From Hydractinia symbiolongicarpus (taxonomy: Eukaryota > Cnidaria > Hydrozoa > Anthoathecata > Hydractiniidae), in the NCBI RefSeq assembly GCF_029227915.1, contig NC_079881.1, forward strand, positions 25,831,501 to 25,895,500: DNA of 64,000 nucleotides. The letters run 5' to 3'. Under the pieces are notes generated by a model. It saw only the letters and a program-made list of their open reading frames with translations, was not told the DNA's origin and did no database searches. This document shows positions 1 to 12,073 of this stretch, piece by piece. Positions within the stretch are counted from its first letter, which is position 1. The number at the start of each line of letters is the position of its first letter. The position numbers and the translations under genes are program-made.

Positions 1-171
1 TACTTTCTTTGTATACTTTTCACTGTACGGGCCGAGTCCGTGATATACGGAAAATCGCGGGTTTTCGTTTGCCGGCGATTAAACTCCTTTTATTCAGCGT
101 CTCATCAAAAATGAAATCATTTTTGAAAACTACAAGTCTCATGCGTTTTAGTGGTGAAAAAATAATTTAAA
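1..171 (+). repeat. Partial monomer at the left edge
   Basis: The window begins at about monomer position 33 ('tactttcttt'), counting the 'gaatcg' that follows the A/T-rich end as position 1. The next monomer starts at 172. It is type C-like ('cactgtacgg', 'gtgatatacgg'). The array therefore continues to the left of the window. Confidence 0.9.
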
Positions 172-3100
172 GAATCGTTCGGAAAATGAGTTTACTCACT
201 GGGTATTTTCTTTGTATACATTCGACTATACGGCCAAGCCCGGGATTTACGGGAAATCGGGGGTTTTCGTTTGCCGGCGATTAAACTCCTTTTATTCAGC
301 GTCTCATCAAAAACGAAATCATTTTTGAAAACTACAAGTCTCATGCGTTTTAGTGGTGAAAAAATAATTTAAAAAATCGTTCGGGAAATGAGTTTACTCC
401 CTGGGTACTTTCTTTGTATACATTCGACTATACGGGCCAAGTCCGGGATTTACGGGAAATCGCGGGTTTTTGTTTGCCAGCGATTAAAATTCTTTTATTC
501 AGCGTCTCATCAAAAATGAAATCATTTTTGAAAAGTACAAGTCTCATGCGTTTTAGTGGTGAAAATATAATTTAAAGAATCGTTCGGGAAATGAGTTTAC
601 TCCCTGCGTACGTTCTTTGTATACTTTTGACTATACGGACCGAGTCCGGGGTTTACGGCAAATCGCGGGTTTTCGTTTGCCGGCGATAAAACTCCTTTTA
701 TTCAGCGTCTCATCAAAAATGAAGTCGTTTTTGAAAACTACAAGTCTCATGCGTTTTAGTGGTGAAGAAATAATTTAAAAAATCGTTCGGCAAATGAGTT
801 TACTCCCTGGGTATTTTCTTTGTATACATTCGACTATACGGCCAAGCCCGGGATTTACGGGAAATCGCGGGTTTTCGTTTGCCGGCGATTAAACTCCTTT
901 TATTCAGCGTTTTATCAAAAACGAAATCATTTTTGAAAACTACAAGTCTCATGCGTTTTAGTGGTGAAAAAAATAATTTAAGGAATCGTTTGGGAAATGA
1001 GTTCACTCCCTGGGTACTTTCTTTGTATACTTTTTACTGTACGGGCCGAGTCCGTGATATACGGAAAATCCCGGAATTTCGTTTGCCGGCGATTAAACTC
1101 CTTTTATTCAGCGTCTCATAAAAAATGAAATCATTTTTGAAAACTACAAGTCTCATGCGTTTTAGTGGTGAAAAAATAATTTAAAGAATCGTTCGGGAAG
1201 TGAGTTTACTTCTTGGGTACTTTCTTTGTATACTTTTGACTATACGGGCGGAGTCCGGGATTTACGGGAAATTGCGGGTTTTCGTTTGCCGGCGATTAAA
1301 CTCCTTTCATTCAGCGTCTCATCAAAAATGAAATCGTTTTTAAAAACTACAAGTCTCATGCGTTTTAGTGGTGAAGAAATAATTTAAAAAATCGTTCGGC
1401 AAATGAGTTTACTCCCTGGGTATTTTCTTTGTATACATTCGACTATACGGCCAAGCCCGGGATTTACGGGAAATCGCGGGTTTTCGTTTGCCGGCGATTA
1501 AACTCCTTTTATTCAGCGTCTCATCAAAAACTAAATCATTTTTGAAAACTACAAGTCTCATGCGTTTTAGTGGTGAAAAAATAATTTAAAGAATCGTTTG
1601 GGAAATGAGTTTACTCCCTGGGTACTTTCTTTGTATACTTTTCACTGTACGGGCCGAGTCCGTGATATACGGAAAATCGCGGGTTTTCGTTTGCCGGCGA
1701 TTAAACTCCTTTTATTCAGCGTCTCATCAAAAATGAAATCATTTTTGAAAACTACAAGTCTCATGCGTTTTAGTGGTGAAAAAATAATTTAAAGAATCGT
1801 TCGGGAAGTGAGTTTACTCCCTGGGTACTTTCTTTGTATACATTTGACTATACGGGTCAAGCCCGGGATTTACGGCAAATCGCGGGTTTTCGTTTGCCGG
1901 CGATTAAACTCCTTTTATTCAGCGTCTCATAAAAAATGAAATCATTTTTGAAAACTACAAGTCTCATGCGTCTTAGTGGTGAAAAAATAATTTAAAAAAT
2001 CGTTCGGGAAATGAGTTTACTCCCTGGGTACTTTCTTTGTATACATTCGACTATACGGGCCAAGTCCGGGATTTACGGGAAATCCTGGGTTTTCGTTTGC
2101 CAGCTATTAAACTTCTTTTATTAAGCGTCTCATCAAAAATGAAATCATTTTTGAAAAGTACAAGTCTCATGCGTTTTAGTGGTGAAAATATAATTTAAAG
2201 AATCGTTCGGGAAATGAGTTTACTCCCTGCGTACGTTCTTTGTATACTTTTGACTATACGGGCCGGGTCCGGGATTTACGGGAAATCGCGGGTTTTCGTT
2301 TGCCGGAGATTAAACTCCTTTTATTCAGCGTCTCATCAAAAATGAAATCATTTCTGAAAACTACAAGTCTCATGCGTTTTCGTGGTGAAAAAATAATTTA
2401 AAAAATCGTTCAAGAAATGAGTTTACTCCCTGGGTACTTTCTTTGTATACATTCGACTATACGGGCCGATTCCGGAATATACAGGAAATCGCGGGTTTTC
2501 GTTTGCCGGCGATTAAACTCCTTTTATTCAGCGTCTCATCAAAAATGAAATCATTTTTGAAAACTACAAGTCTGATGTGTTTTAGTGGTGGAAAAATAAT
2601 TTAAAGAATCGTTCGGGAAATGAGTTTACTCCCTGGGTACTTTCTTTGTAAACTTTTGACTATACGGGCCGAGTCTGGGATTTACGGGAAATTGCGGGTT
2701 TTCGTTTGCCGGCGATTAAACTCCTTTTATTCAGCGTCTCATCAAAAATGAAATAATTTTTGAAAATTACAAGTCTCATGCGTCTTAGTGGTAAAAAAAT
2801 AATATAAAAAATCGTTCGGGAAATGAGTTTGCTCCCTGGGTACTTTCTTTGTATACATTCGACTATATGGGCAAACCCCGGGATTTACGGGAAATCGCGG
2901 GTTTTCGTTTGCCGGCGATTAAACTTTTTTTATTCAGCGTCTCATTAAAAATGAAATGATTTTTGAAAAGTACAAGTGTCATGCGTTTTAGTGGTGAAAA
3001 TATAATTTAAAGAATCGTTCGGGAAATGAGTTTACTCCCTGCGTACTTTCTTTGTATACTTTTGACTATACGGGCCGGGCCCAGGATTTACGGGAAATCG

Positions 3101-3240
3101 CGGGTTTTCGTTTGCCGGAGATTAAACTCATTTTGTTCAGCGTCTCACCAAAATGAAATCATTTTTGAGAACTACAAGTCTTATGCGTTTTAGTGGTGAA
3201 AAAATAATTTAAAAAATCGTTCGGGAAATGAGTTTACTCC
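172..3240 (+). repeat. Irregular, more divergent monomer stretch
   Basis: About 15 monomers with many private differences, such as 'gcgtacgttc' at about 606 and 2228, 'atatgggcaaacc' near 2865, and an extra A near 968. No long multi-monomer block here looked nearly identical to another. Types A and D alternate loosely with scattered type C. It reads as the least homogenised part of the window. No gene or other element is present. Confidence 0.6.
423..436 (+). other. CENP-B-box-like motif in a subset of monomers (example)
   Basis: TTCGACTATACGGG has the TTCG and CGGG ends of the mammalian CENP-B box (TTCG, four bases, A, two bases, CGGG) but is one base shorter in the middle. It recurs where the monomer has 'cattcgac', for example 2046-2059. 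It is absent as TTCG where the monomer reads 'ttttgac' or 'tttcac'. In type D copies the CGGG loses a G. The match may be chance, and binding is unproven. Confidence 0.3.
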
Positions 3241-4025
3241 CTGCGTACTTTCTTTGTATACATTCGATTATACGGGCCGATTCCAGGATATACGGGAAAT
3301 CGCAGGTTTTCGTTTGCCGGCGATTAAACTCCTTTTATTCAGCGTCTCATCAAATATGAAATCATTTTTGAAAACTACAAGTCTCATGCGTTTTAGTGGT
3401 GAAAAAATAATTTAAAGAATCGTTCGGGAAATGAGTTTACTTCCTGGGTACTTTCTTTGTATACTTTTGACTATACGGGCCGAGTCCGGGATTTACGGGA
3501 AATTGCGGGTGTTCGTTCGCCGGCGATTAAACTCCTTTTATTCAGCGTCTCATCAAAAATGAAATCGTTTTTGAAAACTACAAGTCTTATGCGTTTTAGT
3601 GGTAAAAAATTAATTTAAAAAATCGTTCATGAAATGAGTTTACTCCCAGCTTACTTTCTTTGTATACATTCGACTATACGGGTCAAGCCCGGGATTTACG
3701 GCAAATCGCGGGTTTTGGTTTGCCGGCGATTAAACTCCTTTTATACAGCGTCTCATCAAAAATGAAATCATTTTTGAAAACTACAAGTCTCATGCGTTTT
3801 AATGGTGAAAAAATAATTTAAAGAATCCTTTGGGAAATGAGTTTACTCCCTGGGTACTTTCTTTGTATACTTTTCACTGTACGGGCCGAGTCCGTGATAT
3901 ACGGGAAATTGCGGGTTTTCGTTTGCCGGCGATTAAACTCCTTTTATTCAGCGTCTCATCAAAAATGAAATCAGATTTGAAAACTACAAGTCTCATGCGT
4001 TTAAGTGGTAAAAAATTAATTTAAA

Positions 4026-4228
4026 AAATCGTTCGGGAAATGAGTTTACTCCCTGGGTACTTTCTTTGTATACTTTTGACTATACGGGCCGAGTCCGGGA
4101 TTTACGGCAAATCGCGGGTTTTCGTTTGCCGGCGATTAAACTCCTTTTATTCAGCGTCTCATCAAAAATGAAATCATTTTTGAAAACTACAAGTCTCATA
4201 CGTCTTAGTGGTGAAAAAATAATTTAGA
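4026..4228 (+). repeat. Representative 203-bp monomer, close to consensus
   Basis: This copy illustrates the layout. Positions 1-30 hold 'aaatcgttcggg' and 'gtttactccctg'. Next come 'tttctttgtatac' and 'actatacgggccgag', then a CGGG-rich stretch, then 'ttttcgtttgccggcg' with a GCCGGC palindrome. 'ttattcagcgtctc' leads into a 22-bp dyad at 4162-4183, followed by 'ctacaagtctcat' and an A/T-rich tail with a conserved TAA. The next monomer begins exactly 203 bp later. 203 is not a multiple of three, so no reading frame runs from one monomer into the next. Confidence 0.9.
4162..4183. other. 22-bp inverted repeat (dyad) present in most monomers
   Basis: The arms TCAAAAATGA and TCATTTTTGA are exact reverse complements separated by the two bases AA. 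The element lies at the same place in nearly every monomer. Common variants change one arm only: TCGTTTTTGA in the right arm, or TCAAAAACGA in the left arm. I did not notice both changes together in one copy. A 2-bp spacer is too short for a full hairpin loop, so extrusion would open the innermost pairs. A homodimeric protein site is an alternative. Function is inferred only. Confidence 0.75.
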
Positions 4229-7200
4229 GAATCGTTCGGGAAATGAGTTTACTCACTGGGTACTTTCTTTGTATACTTTTGACTATACAGGCCGAGTCCG
4301 GGATTTACGGGAAATTGCGGGTTTTCGTTTGCCGGCGATTAAACTCCTTTTATTCAGCGTCTCATCAAAAATGAAATCGTTTTTGAAAACTACAAGTCTT
4401 ATTCGTTTTAGTGGTGAAGAAATAATTTAAAATATCGTTCGGCAAATGAGTTTACTCCCTGGGTATTTTCTTTGTATACATTCGACTATAAGGCCAAGCC
4501 CGGGATTTACGGGAAATCGCAGGTTTTCGTTTGCCGGCGATTAAACTCCTTTTATTCAGCGTCTCATCAAAAACGAAATCATTTTTGAAAACTACAAGTC
4601 TCATGCGTTTTAGTGGTGAAAAAATAATTTAAAGAATCGTTTGGGAAATGAGTTTACTCCCTGGGTACTTTCTTTGTATACTTTTGACTATACGGGCCGA
4701 GTCCGGGGTTTACTGGAAATTGCGGGTTTTCGTTTGCCGGCGATTAAACCCTTTTTATTCAGCGTCTCATCAAAAAGGAAATCATTTTTGAAAACTACAA
4801 GTCTCATGCGTTTTAGTGGTAAAAAATTAATTTAAAAAATTGTTCGGGAAATGAGTTTACTCCCAGTTTACTTTCTTTGTATACATTTGACTATACGGGT
4901 CAAGCCCGGGATTTACTGCAAATCGCGGGTTTTTGTTTGCCGGCGATTAAACCCTTTTTATTCAGCGTCTCATCAAAAAGGAAATCATTTTTGAAAACTA
5001 CAAGTCTCATGCGTTTTAGTGGTGAAAAAATAATTTAAAGAATCGTTCGGGAAATGAGTTTACTCCCTGGGTACTTTCTTTGTATACTTTTGACTATACG
5101 GGTTAAGTCTGGGATTTACGGGAAATTGCGGGTTTTCGTTTGCCGGCGATTAAACTCCTTTTATTCAGCATCTGATCAAAAACGAAATCATTTTTGAAAA
5201 CTACAAGTCTCATGCGTTCTAGTGGTGAAAAAATAATTTAAAGAATCGTTTGGGAAATGAGTTTACTCCCAGGGTACTTTCTTTGTATACTTTTGACTAT
5301 ACGGGCCGATTCCAGGATATACGGGAAATCGCAGGTTTTCGTTTGCCGGCGATTAAACTCCTTTTATTCAGCGTCTCATTAAATATGAAATCATTTTTGA
5401 AAACTACAAGTCTCATGCGTTTTAGTGGTGAAAAAATAATTTAAAGAATCGTTCGGGAAATGAGTTTACTTCCTGGGTACTTTCTTTGTATACTTTTGAC
5501 TATACGGGCCGAGTCCGGGATTTACGGGAAATTGCGGGTGTTCGTTTGCCGGCGATTAAACTCCTTTTATTCAGCGTCTCATCAAAAATGAAATCGTTTT
5601 TGAAAACTACAAGTCTTATGCGTTTTAGTGGTAAAAAATTAATTTAAAAAATCGTTCGGGAAATGAGTTTACTCCCAGCTTACTTTCTTTGTATACATTC
5701 GACTATACGGGTCAAGCCCGGGATTTACGGCAAATCGCGGGTTTTGGTTTGCCGGCGATTAAACTCCTTTTATACAGCGTCTCATCAAAAATGAAATCAT
5801 TTTTGAAAACTACAAGTCTCATGCGTTTTAATGGTGAAAAAATAATTTAAAGAATCCTTTGGGAAATGAGTTTACTCCCTGGGTACTTTCTTTGTATACT
5901 TTTCACTGTGCGGGCCGAGTCCGTGATATACGGAAAATCGCGGGTTTTCGTTTGCCGGCGATTAAACTCCTTTTATTCAGCGTTTCATCACAAATGAAAT
6001 CATTTTTGAAAACTACACGTCTCATGCGTTTTAGTGGTGAAGAAATAATTTAAAGAATCGTTCGGGAAATGAGTTTACTCCCTGGGTACTTTCTTTGTAT
6101 ACTTTTCACTGTACGGGCCGAGTCCGTGATATACGGGAAATTGCGGGTTTTCGTTTGCCGGCGATTAAACTCCTTTTATTCAGCGTCTCATCAAAAATGA
6201 AATCATTTTTGAAAACTACAAGTCTCATGCGTTTAAGTGGTAAAAAATTAATTTAAAAAATCGTTCGGGAAATGAGTTTACTCCCTGGGTACTTTCTTTG
6301 TATACTTTTGACTATACGGGCCGAGTCCGGGATTTACGGCAAATCGCGGGTTTTCGTTTGCCGGCGATTAAACTCCTTTTATTCAGCGTCTCATCAAAAA
6401 TGAAATCATTTTTGAAAACTACAAGTCTCATGCGTCTTAGTGGTGAAAAAATAATTTAGAGAATCGTTCGGGAAATGAGTTTACTCACTGGGTACTTTCT
6501 TTGTATACTTTTGACTATACAGGCCGAGTCCGGGATTTACGGGAAATTGCGGGTTTTCGTTTGCCGGCGATTAAACTCCTTTTATTCAGCGTCTCATCAA
6601 AAATGAAATCGTTTTTGAAAACTACAAGTCTTATTCGTTTTAGTGGTGTAGAAATAATTTAAAATATCATTCGGCAAATGAGTTTACTCCCTGGGTATTT
6701 TCTTTGTATACATTCGACTATAAGGCCAAGCCCGGGATTTACGGGAAATCGCAGGTTTTCGTTTGCCGGCGATTAAACTCCTTTTATTCAGCGTCTCATC
6801 AAAAACGAAATCATTTTTGAAAACTACAAGTCTCATGCGTTTTAGTGGTGAAAAAATAATTTAAAGAATCGTTTGGGAAATGAGTTTACTCCCTGGGTAC
6901 TTTCTTTGTATACTTTTGACTATACGGGCCGAGTCCGGGGTTTACTGGAAATTGCGGGTTTTCGTTTGCCGGCGATTAAACTCCTTTTATTCAGCGTCTC
7001 ATCAAAAATGAAATCGTTTTTAAAAACTACAAGTCTTATGCGTTTTAGTGGTAAAAAATTAATTTAAAAAATTGTTCGGGAAATGAGTTTACTCCCAGTT
7101 TACTTTCTTTGTATACATTTGACTATACGGGTCAAGCCCGGGATTTACTGCAAATCGCGGGTTTTCGTTTGCCGGCAATTAAACCCTTTTTATTCAGCGT

Positions 7201-7803
7201 CTCATCAAAAATGAAATCATTTTTGAAAACTACAAGTCTCATGCGTCTTAGTGGTGAAAAAATAATTTAGAGAATCGTTCGGGAAATGAGTTTACTCACT
7301 GGGTACTTTCTTTGTATACTTTTGACTATACAGGCCGAGTCCGGGATTTACGGGAAATTGCGGGTTTTCGTTTGCCGGCGATTAAACTCCTTTTATTCAG
7401 CGTCTCATCAAAAACGAAATCATTTTTGAAAACTACAAGTCTCATGCGTTTTAGTGGTGAAAAAATAATTTAAAGAATCGTTTGGGAAATGAGTTTACTC
7501 CCTAGGTACTTTCTTTGTATACTTTTGACTATACTGGCCGAGTCCGGGGTTTACTGGAAATTGCGGGTTTTCGTTTGCCAGCGATTAAACTCCTTTTATT
7601 CAGCGTCTCATCAAAAATGAAATCGTTTTTAAAAACTACAAGTCTTATGCGTTTTAGTGGTAAAAAATTAATTTAAAAAATTGTTCGGGAAATGAGTTTA
7701 CTTCCAGTTTACTTTCTTTGTATACATTTGACTATACGGGTCAAGCCCGGGATTTACTGCAAATCGCGGGTTTTCGTTTGCCGGCAATTAAACCCTTTTT
7801 ATT

Positions 7804-8615
7804 CAGCGTCTCATCAAAAATGAAATCATTTTTGAAAACTACAAGTCTCATGCGTTTTAGTGGTGAAAAAATAATTTAAAGAATCGTTCGGGAAATGAGT
7901 TTACTCCCTGGGTACTTTCTTTGTATACTTTTGACTATACGGGCCGAGTCTGGGATTTACGGGAAATTGCGGGTTTTCGTTTGCCGGCGATTAAACTCCT
8001 TTTATTCAGCGTCTGATCAAAAAGGAAATCATTTTTGAAAACTACAAGTCTCATGCGTTCTAGTGGTGAAAAAATAATTTAAAGAATCGTTTGGGAAATG
8101 AGTTTACTCCCAGGGTACTTTCTTTGTATACTTTTGACTATACGGGCCGATTCCAGGATATACGGGAAATCGCACGTTTTCGTTTGCCGGCGATTAAACT
8201 CCTTTTATTCAGCGTCTCATCAAATATGAAATCATTTTTGAAAACTACAAGTCTCATGCGTTTTAGTGGTGAAAAAATAATTTAAAGAATCGTTCATGAA
8301 ATGAGTTTACTTCCTGGGTACTTTCTTTGTATACTTTTGACTATACGGGCCGAGTCCGGGATTTACGGGAAATTGCGGGTGTTCGTTTGCCGGCGATTAA
8401 ACTCCTTTTACTCAGCGTCTCATCAAAAATGAAATCGTTTTTGAAAACTACAAGTCTTATGCGTTTTAGTGGTAAAAAATTAATTTAAAAAATCGTTCGG
8501 GAAATGAGTTTACTCCCAGCTTACTTTCTTTGTATACATTCGACTATACGGGTCAAGCCCGGGATTTACGGCAAATCGCGGGTTTTGGTTTGCCGGCGAT
8601 TAAACTCCTTTTATA
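7804..8615 (+). repeat. 812-bp (4-monomer) tandem duplication, copy 1
   Basis: Matches 8616-9427 at an offset of 812 bp. The left edge is bounded by 'attcagcg' here against 'atacagcg' in the partner. A few substitutions separate the copies, such as 'aaaaaggaaatc' at about 8020 against 'aaaaacgaaatc', and 'gcacg' against 'gcagg' near 8173. Edges are uncertain by tens of bases. Confidence 0.7.
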
Positions 8616-11600
8616 CAGCGTCTCATCAAAAATGAAATCATTTTTGAAAACTACAAGTCTCATGCGTTTTAGTGGTGAAAAAATAATTTAAAGAATCGTT
8701 CGGGAAATGAGTTTACTCCCTGGGTACTTTCTTTGTATACTTTTGACTATACGGGCCGAGTCTGGGATTTACGGGAAATTGCGGGTTTTCGTTTGCCGGC
8801 GATTAAACTCCTTTTATTCAGCGTCTGATCAAAAACGAAATCATTTTTGAAAACTACAAGTCTCATGCGTTCTAGTGGTGAAAAAATAATTTAAAGAATC
8901 GTTTGGGAAATGAGTTTACTCCCAGGGTACTTTCTTTGTATACTTTTGACTATACGGGCCGATTCCAGGATATACGGGAAATCGCAGGTTTTCGTTTGCC
9001 GGCGATTAAACTCCTTTTATTCAGCGTCTCATCAAATATGAAATCATTTTTGAAAACTACAAGTCTCATGCGTTTTAGTGGTGAAAAAATAATTTAAAGA
9101 ATCGTTCATGAAATGAGTTTACTTCCTGGGTACTTTCTTTGTATACTTTTGACTATACGGGCCGAGTCCGGGATTTACGGGAAATTGCGGGTGTTCGTTT
9201 GCCGGCGAATAAACTCCTTTTACTCAGCGTCTCATCAAAAATGAAATCGTTTTTAAAAACTACAAGTCTTATGCGTTTTAGTGGTAAAAAATTAATTTAA
9301 AAAATCGTTCGGGAAATGAGTTTACTCCCAGCTTACTTTCTTTGTATACATTCGACTATACGGGTCAAGCCCGGGATTTACGGCAAATCGCGGGTTTTGG
9401 TTTGCCGGCGATTAAACTCCTTTTATACAGCGTCTCATCAAAAATGAAATCATTTTTGAAAACTACAAGTCTCATGCGTTTTAATGGTGAAAAAATAATT
9501 TAAAGAATCCTTTGGGAAATAAGTTTACTCCCTGGGTACTTTCTTTGTATACTTTTCACTGTGCGGGCCGGGTCCGTGATATACGGAAAATCGCGGGTTT
9601 TCGTTTGCCGGCGATTAAACTCCTTTTATTCAGCGTCTCATCAAAAATGAAATCATTTTTGAAAACTACAAGTCTCATGCGTTTTAGTGGTGAAGAAATA
9701 ATTTAAAGAATCGTTCGGGAAATGAGTGTACTCCCTGGGTACTTTCTTTGTATACTTTTCACTGTACGGGCCGAGTCCGTGATATACGGGAAATTGCGGG
9801 TTTTCGTTTGCCGGCGATTAAACTCCTTTTATTCAGCGTCTTATCAAAAATGAAATCATTTTTGAAAACTACAAGTCTCATGCGTTTAAGTGGTAAAAAA
9901 TTAATTTAAAAAATCGTTCGGGAAATGAGTTTACTCCCTGGGTACTTTCTTTGTATACTTTTGACTATACGGGCCGAGTCCGGGATTTACGGCAAATCGC
10001 GGGTTTTCGTTTGCCGGCGATTAAACTCCTTTTATTCAGCGTCTCATCAAAAATGAAATCATTTTTGAAAACTACAAGTCTCATGCGTCTTAGTGGTGAA
10101 AAAATAATTTAGAGAATCGTTCGGGAAATGAGTTTACTCACTGGGTACTTTCTTTGTATACTTTTGACTATACAGGCCGAGTCCGGGATTTACGGGAAAT
10201 TGCGGGTTTTCGTTTGCCGGCGATTAAACTCCTTTTATTCAGCGTCTCATCAAAAATGAAATCGTTTTTGAAAACTACAAGTCTTATGCGTTTTAGTGGT
10301 AAAAAATTAATTTAAAAAATCGTTCGGGAAATGAGTTTACTCCCAGCTTACTTTCTTTGTATACATTCGACTATACGGGTCAAGCCCGGGATTTACGGCA
10401 AATCGCGGGTTTTGGTTTGCCGGCGATTAAACTCCTTTTATACAGCGTCTCATCAAAAATGAAATCATTTTTGAAAACTACAAGTCTCATGCGTTTTAGT
10501 GGTGAAAAAATAATTTAAAGAATCGTTCGGGAAATGAGTTTACTCCCTGGGTACTTTCTTTGTATACTTTTGACTATACGGGCCGAGTCTGGGATTTACG
10601 GGAAATTGCGGGTTTTCGTTTGCCGGCGATTAAACTCCTTTTATTCAGCGTCTGATCAAAAACGAAATCATTTTTGAAAACTACAAGTCTCATGCGTTCT
10701 AGTGGTGAAAAAATAATTTAAAGAATCGTTTGGGAAATGAGTTTACTCCCAGGGTACTTTCTTTGTATACTTTTGACTATACGGGCCGATTCCAGGATAT
10801 ACGGGAAATCGCAGGTTTTCGTTTGCCGGCGATTAAACTCCTTTTATTCAGCGTCTCATCAAATATGAAATCATTTTTGAAAACTACAAGTCTCATGCGT
10901 TTTAGTGGTGAAAAAATAATTTAAAGAATCGTTCATGAAATGAGTTTACTTCCTGGGTACTTTCTTTGTATACTTTTGACTATACGGGCCGAGTCCGGGA
11001 TTTACGGGAAATTGCGGGTGTTCGTTTGCCGGCGATTAAACTCCTTTTACTCAGCGTCTCATCAAAAATGAAATCGTTTTTGAAAACTACAAGTCTTATG
11101 CGTTTTAGTGGTAAAAAATTAATTTAAAAAATCGTTCGGGAAATAAGTTTACTCCCAGCTTACTTTCTTTGTATACATTCGACTATACGGGTCAAGCCCG
11201 GGATTTACGGCAAATCGCGGGTTTTGGTTTGCCGGCGATTAAACTCCTTTTATACAGCGTCTCATCAAAAATGAAATCATTTTTGAAAACTACAAGTCTC
11301 ATGCGTTTTAATGGTGAAAAAATAATTTAAAGAATCCTTTGGGAAATGAGTTTACTCCCTGGGTACTTTCTTTGTATACTTTTCACTGTGCGGGCCGAGT
11401 CCGTGATATACGGAAAATCGCGGGTTTTCGTTTGCCGGCGATTAAACTCCTTTTATTCAGCGTCTCATCAAAAATGAAATCATTTTTGAAAACTACAAGT
11501 CTCATGCGTTTTAGTGGTGAAGAAATAATTTAAAGAATCGTTCGGGAAATGAGTTTACTCCCTGGGTACTTTCTTTGTATACTTTTCACTGTACGGGCCG

Positions 11601-12073
11601 AGTCCGTGATATACGGGAAATTGCGGGTTTTCGTTTGCCGGCGATTAAACTCCTTTTATTCAGCGTCTCATCAAAAATGAAATCATTTTTGAAAACTACA
11701 AGTCTCATGCGTTTAAGTGGTAAAAAATTAATTTAAAAAATCGTTCGGGAAATGAGTTTACTCCCTGGGTACTTTCTTTGTATACTTTTGACTATACAGG
11801 CCGAGTCCGGGATTTACGGCAAATCGCGGGTTTTCGTTTGCCGGCGATTAAACTCCTTTTATTCAGCGTCTCATCAAAAATGAAATCATTTTTGAAAACT
11901 ACAAGTCTCATGCGTCTTAGTGGTGAAAAAATAATTTAGAGAATCGTTCGGGAAATGAGTTTACTCACTGGGTACTTTCTTTGTATACTTTTGACTATAC
12001 AGGCCGAGTCCGGGATTTACGGGAAATTGCGGGTTTTCGTTTGCCGGCGATTAAACTCCTTTTATTCAGCGTC
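8420..12073 (+). repeat. 1,827-bp (9-monomer) tandem duplication, two copies
   Basis: Copy 1 is about 8420-10246 and copy 2 about 10247-12073. Corresponding landmarks all sit 1,827 bp apart: 'cccagcttac' (about 8512 and 10340), the 'ccgattccagg' monomer (about 8957 and 10784), the 'aatcctttggg' junction (about 9507 and 11334), and the 'gtttaagtggt' monomer (about 9890 and 11710). The copies differ by scattered substitutions, including 'gtgcgggccggg' near 9562 against 'gtgcgggccgag'. Another copy offset by about 2,030 bp begins near 13,370 and again near 15,400 but is interrupted by extra monomers. Confidence 0.65.
8616..9427 (+). repeat. 812-bp tandem duplication, copy 2
   Basis: Immediate tandem partner of 7804-8615. 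Its right limit is the shift to 'ttaatggtg' near 9482, where the first copy reads 'ttagtggtg'. It also takes part in the larger 1,827-bp duplication, so events are nested. Confidence 0.7.

Larger units (their letters stand above)
3250..7200 (+). repeat. Two related 10-11-monomer blocks (offset 2,029-2,232 bp)
   Basis: The rare 'ccgattccaggatatac' monomer at about 3277 recurs at about 5306 (offset 2,029, ten monomers). The following 'ttttggtttgccgg' / 'tatacagcg' monomer and the 'aatcctttggg' junction also recur. From about 3830 the offset becomes 2,232, so the second copy gained one monomer near 5860-6060. After that the 'aatatc' and 'gtccggggtttactgg' monomers correspond (about 4430 with 6660; 4641 with 6873). 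Boundaries are approximate. Confidence 0.65.

Noticed and set aside
800-1006. Minus-strand frames of 65-68 codons (also 12323-12520 and 34645-34842)
   Set aside because: They are reverse-strand readings of the same monomer that appear only where chance substitutions remove stops; no family resemblance.
4162-4215. Hammerhead ribozyme in the satellite, suggested by TGATGAG on the minus strand
   Set aside because: The required GAAA-containing core and a matching stem and cleavage site are not seen at proper distance; 'tgatgagacgctgaata' does not complete the core.
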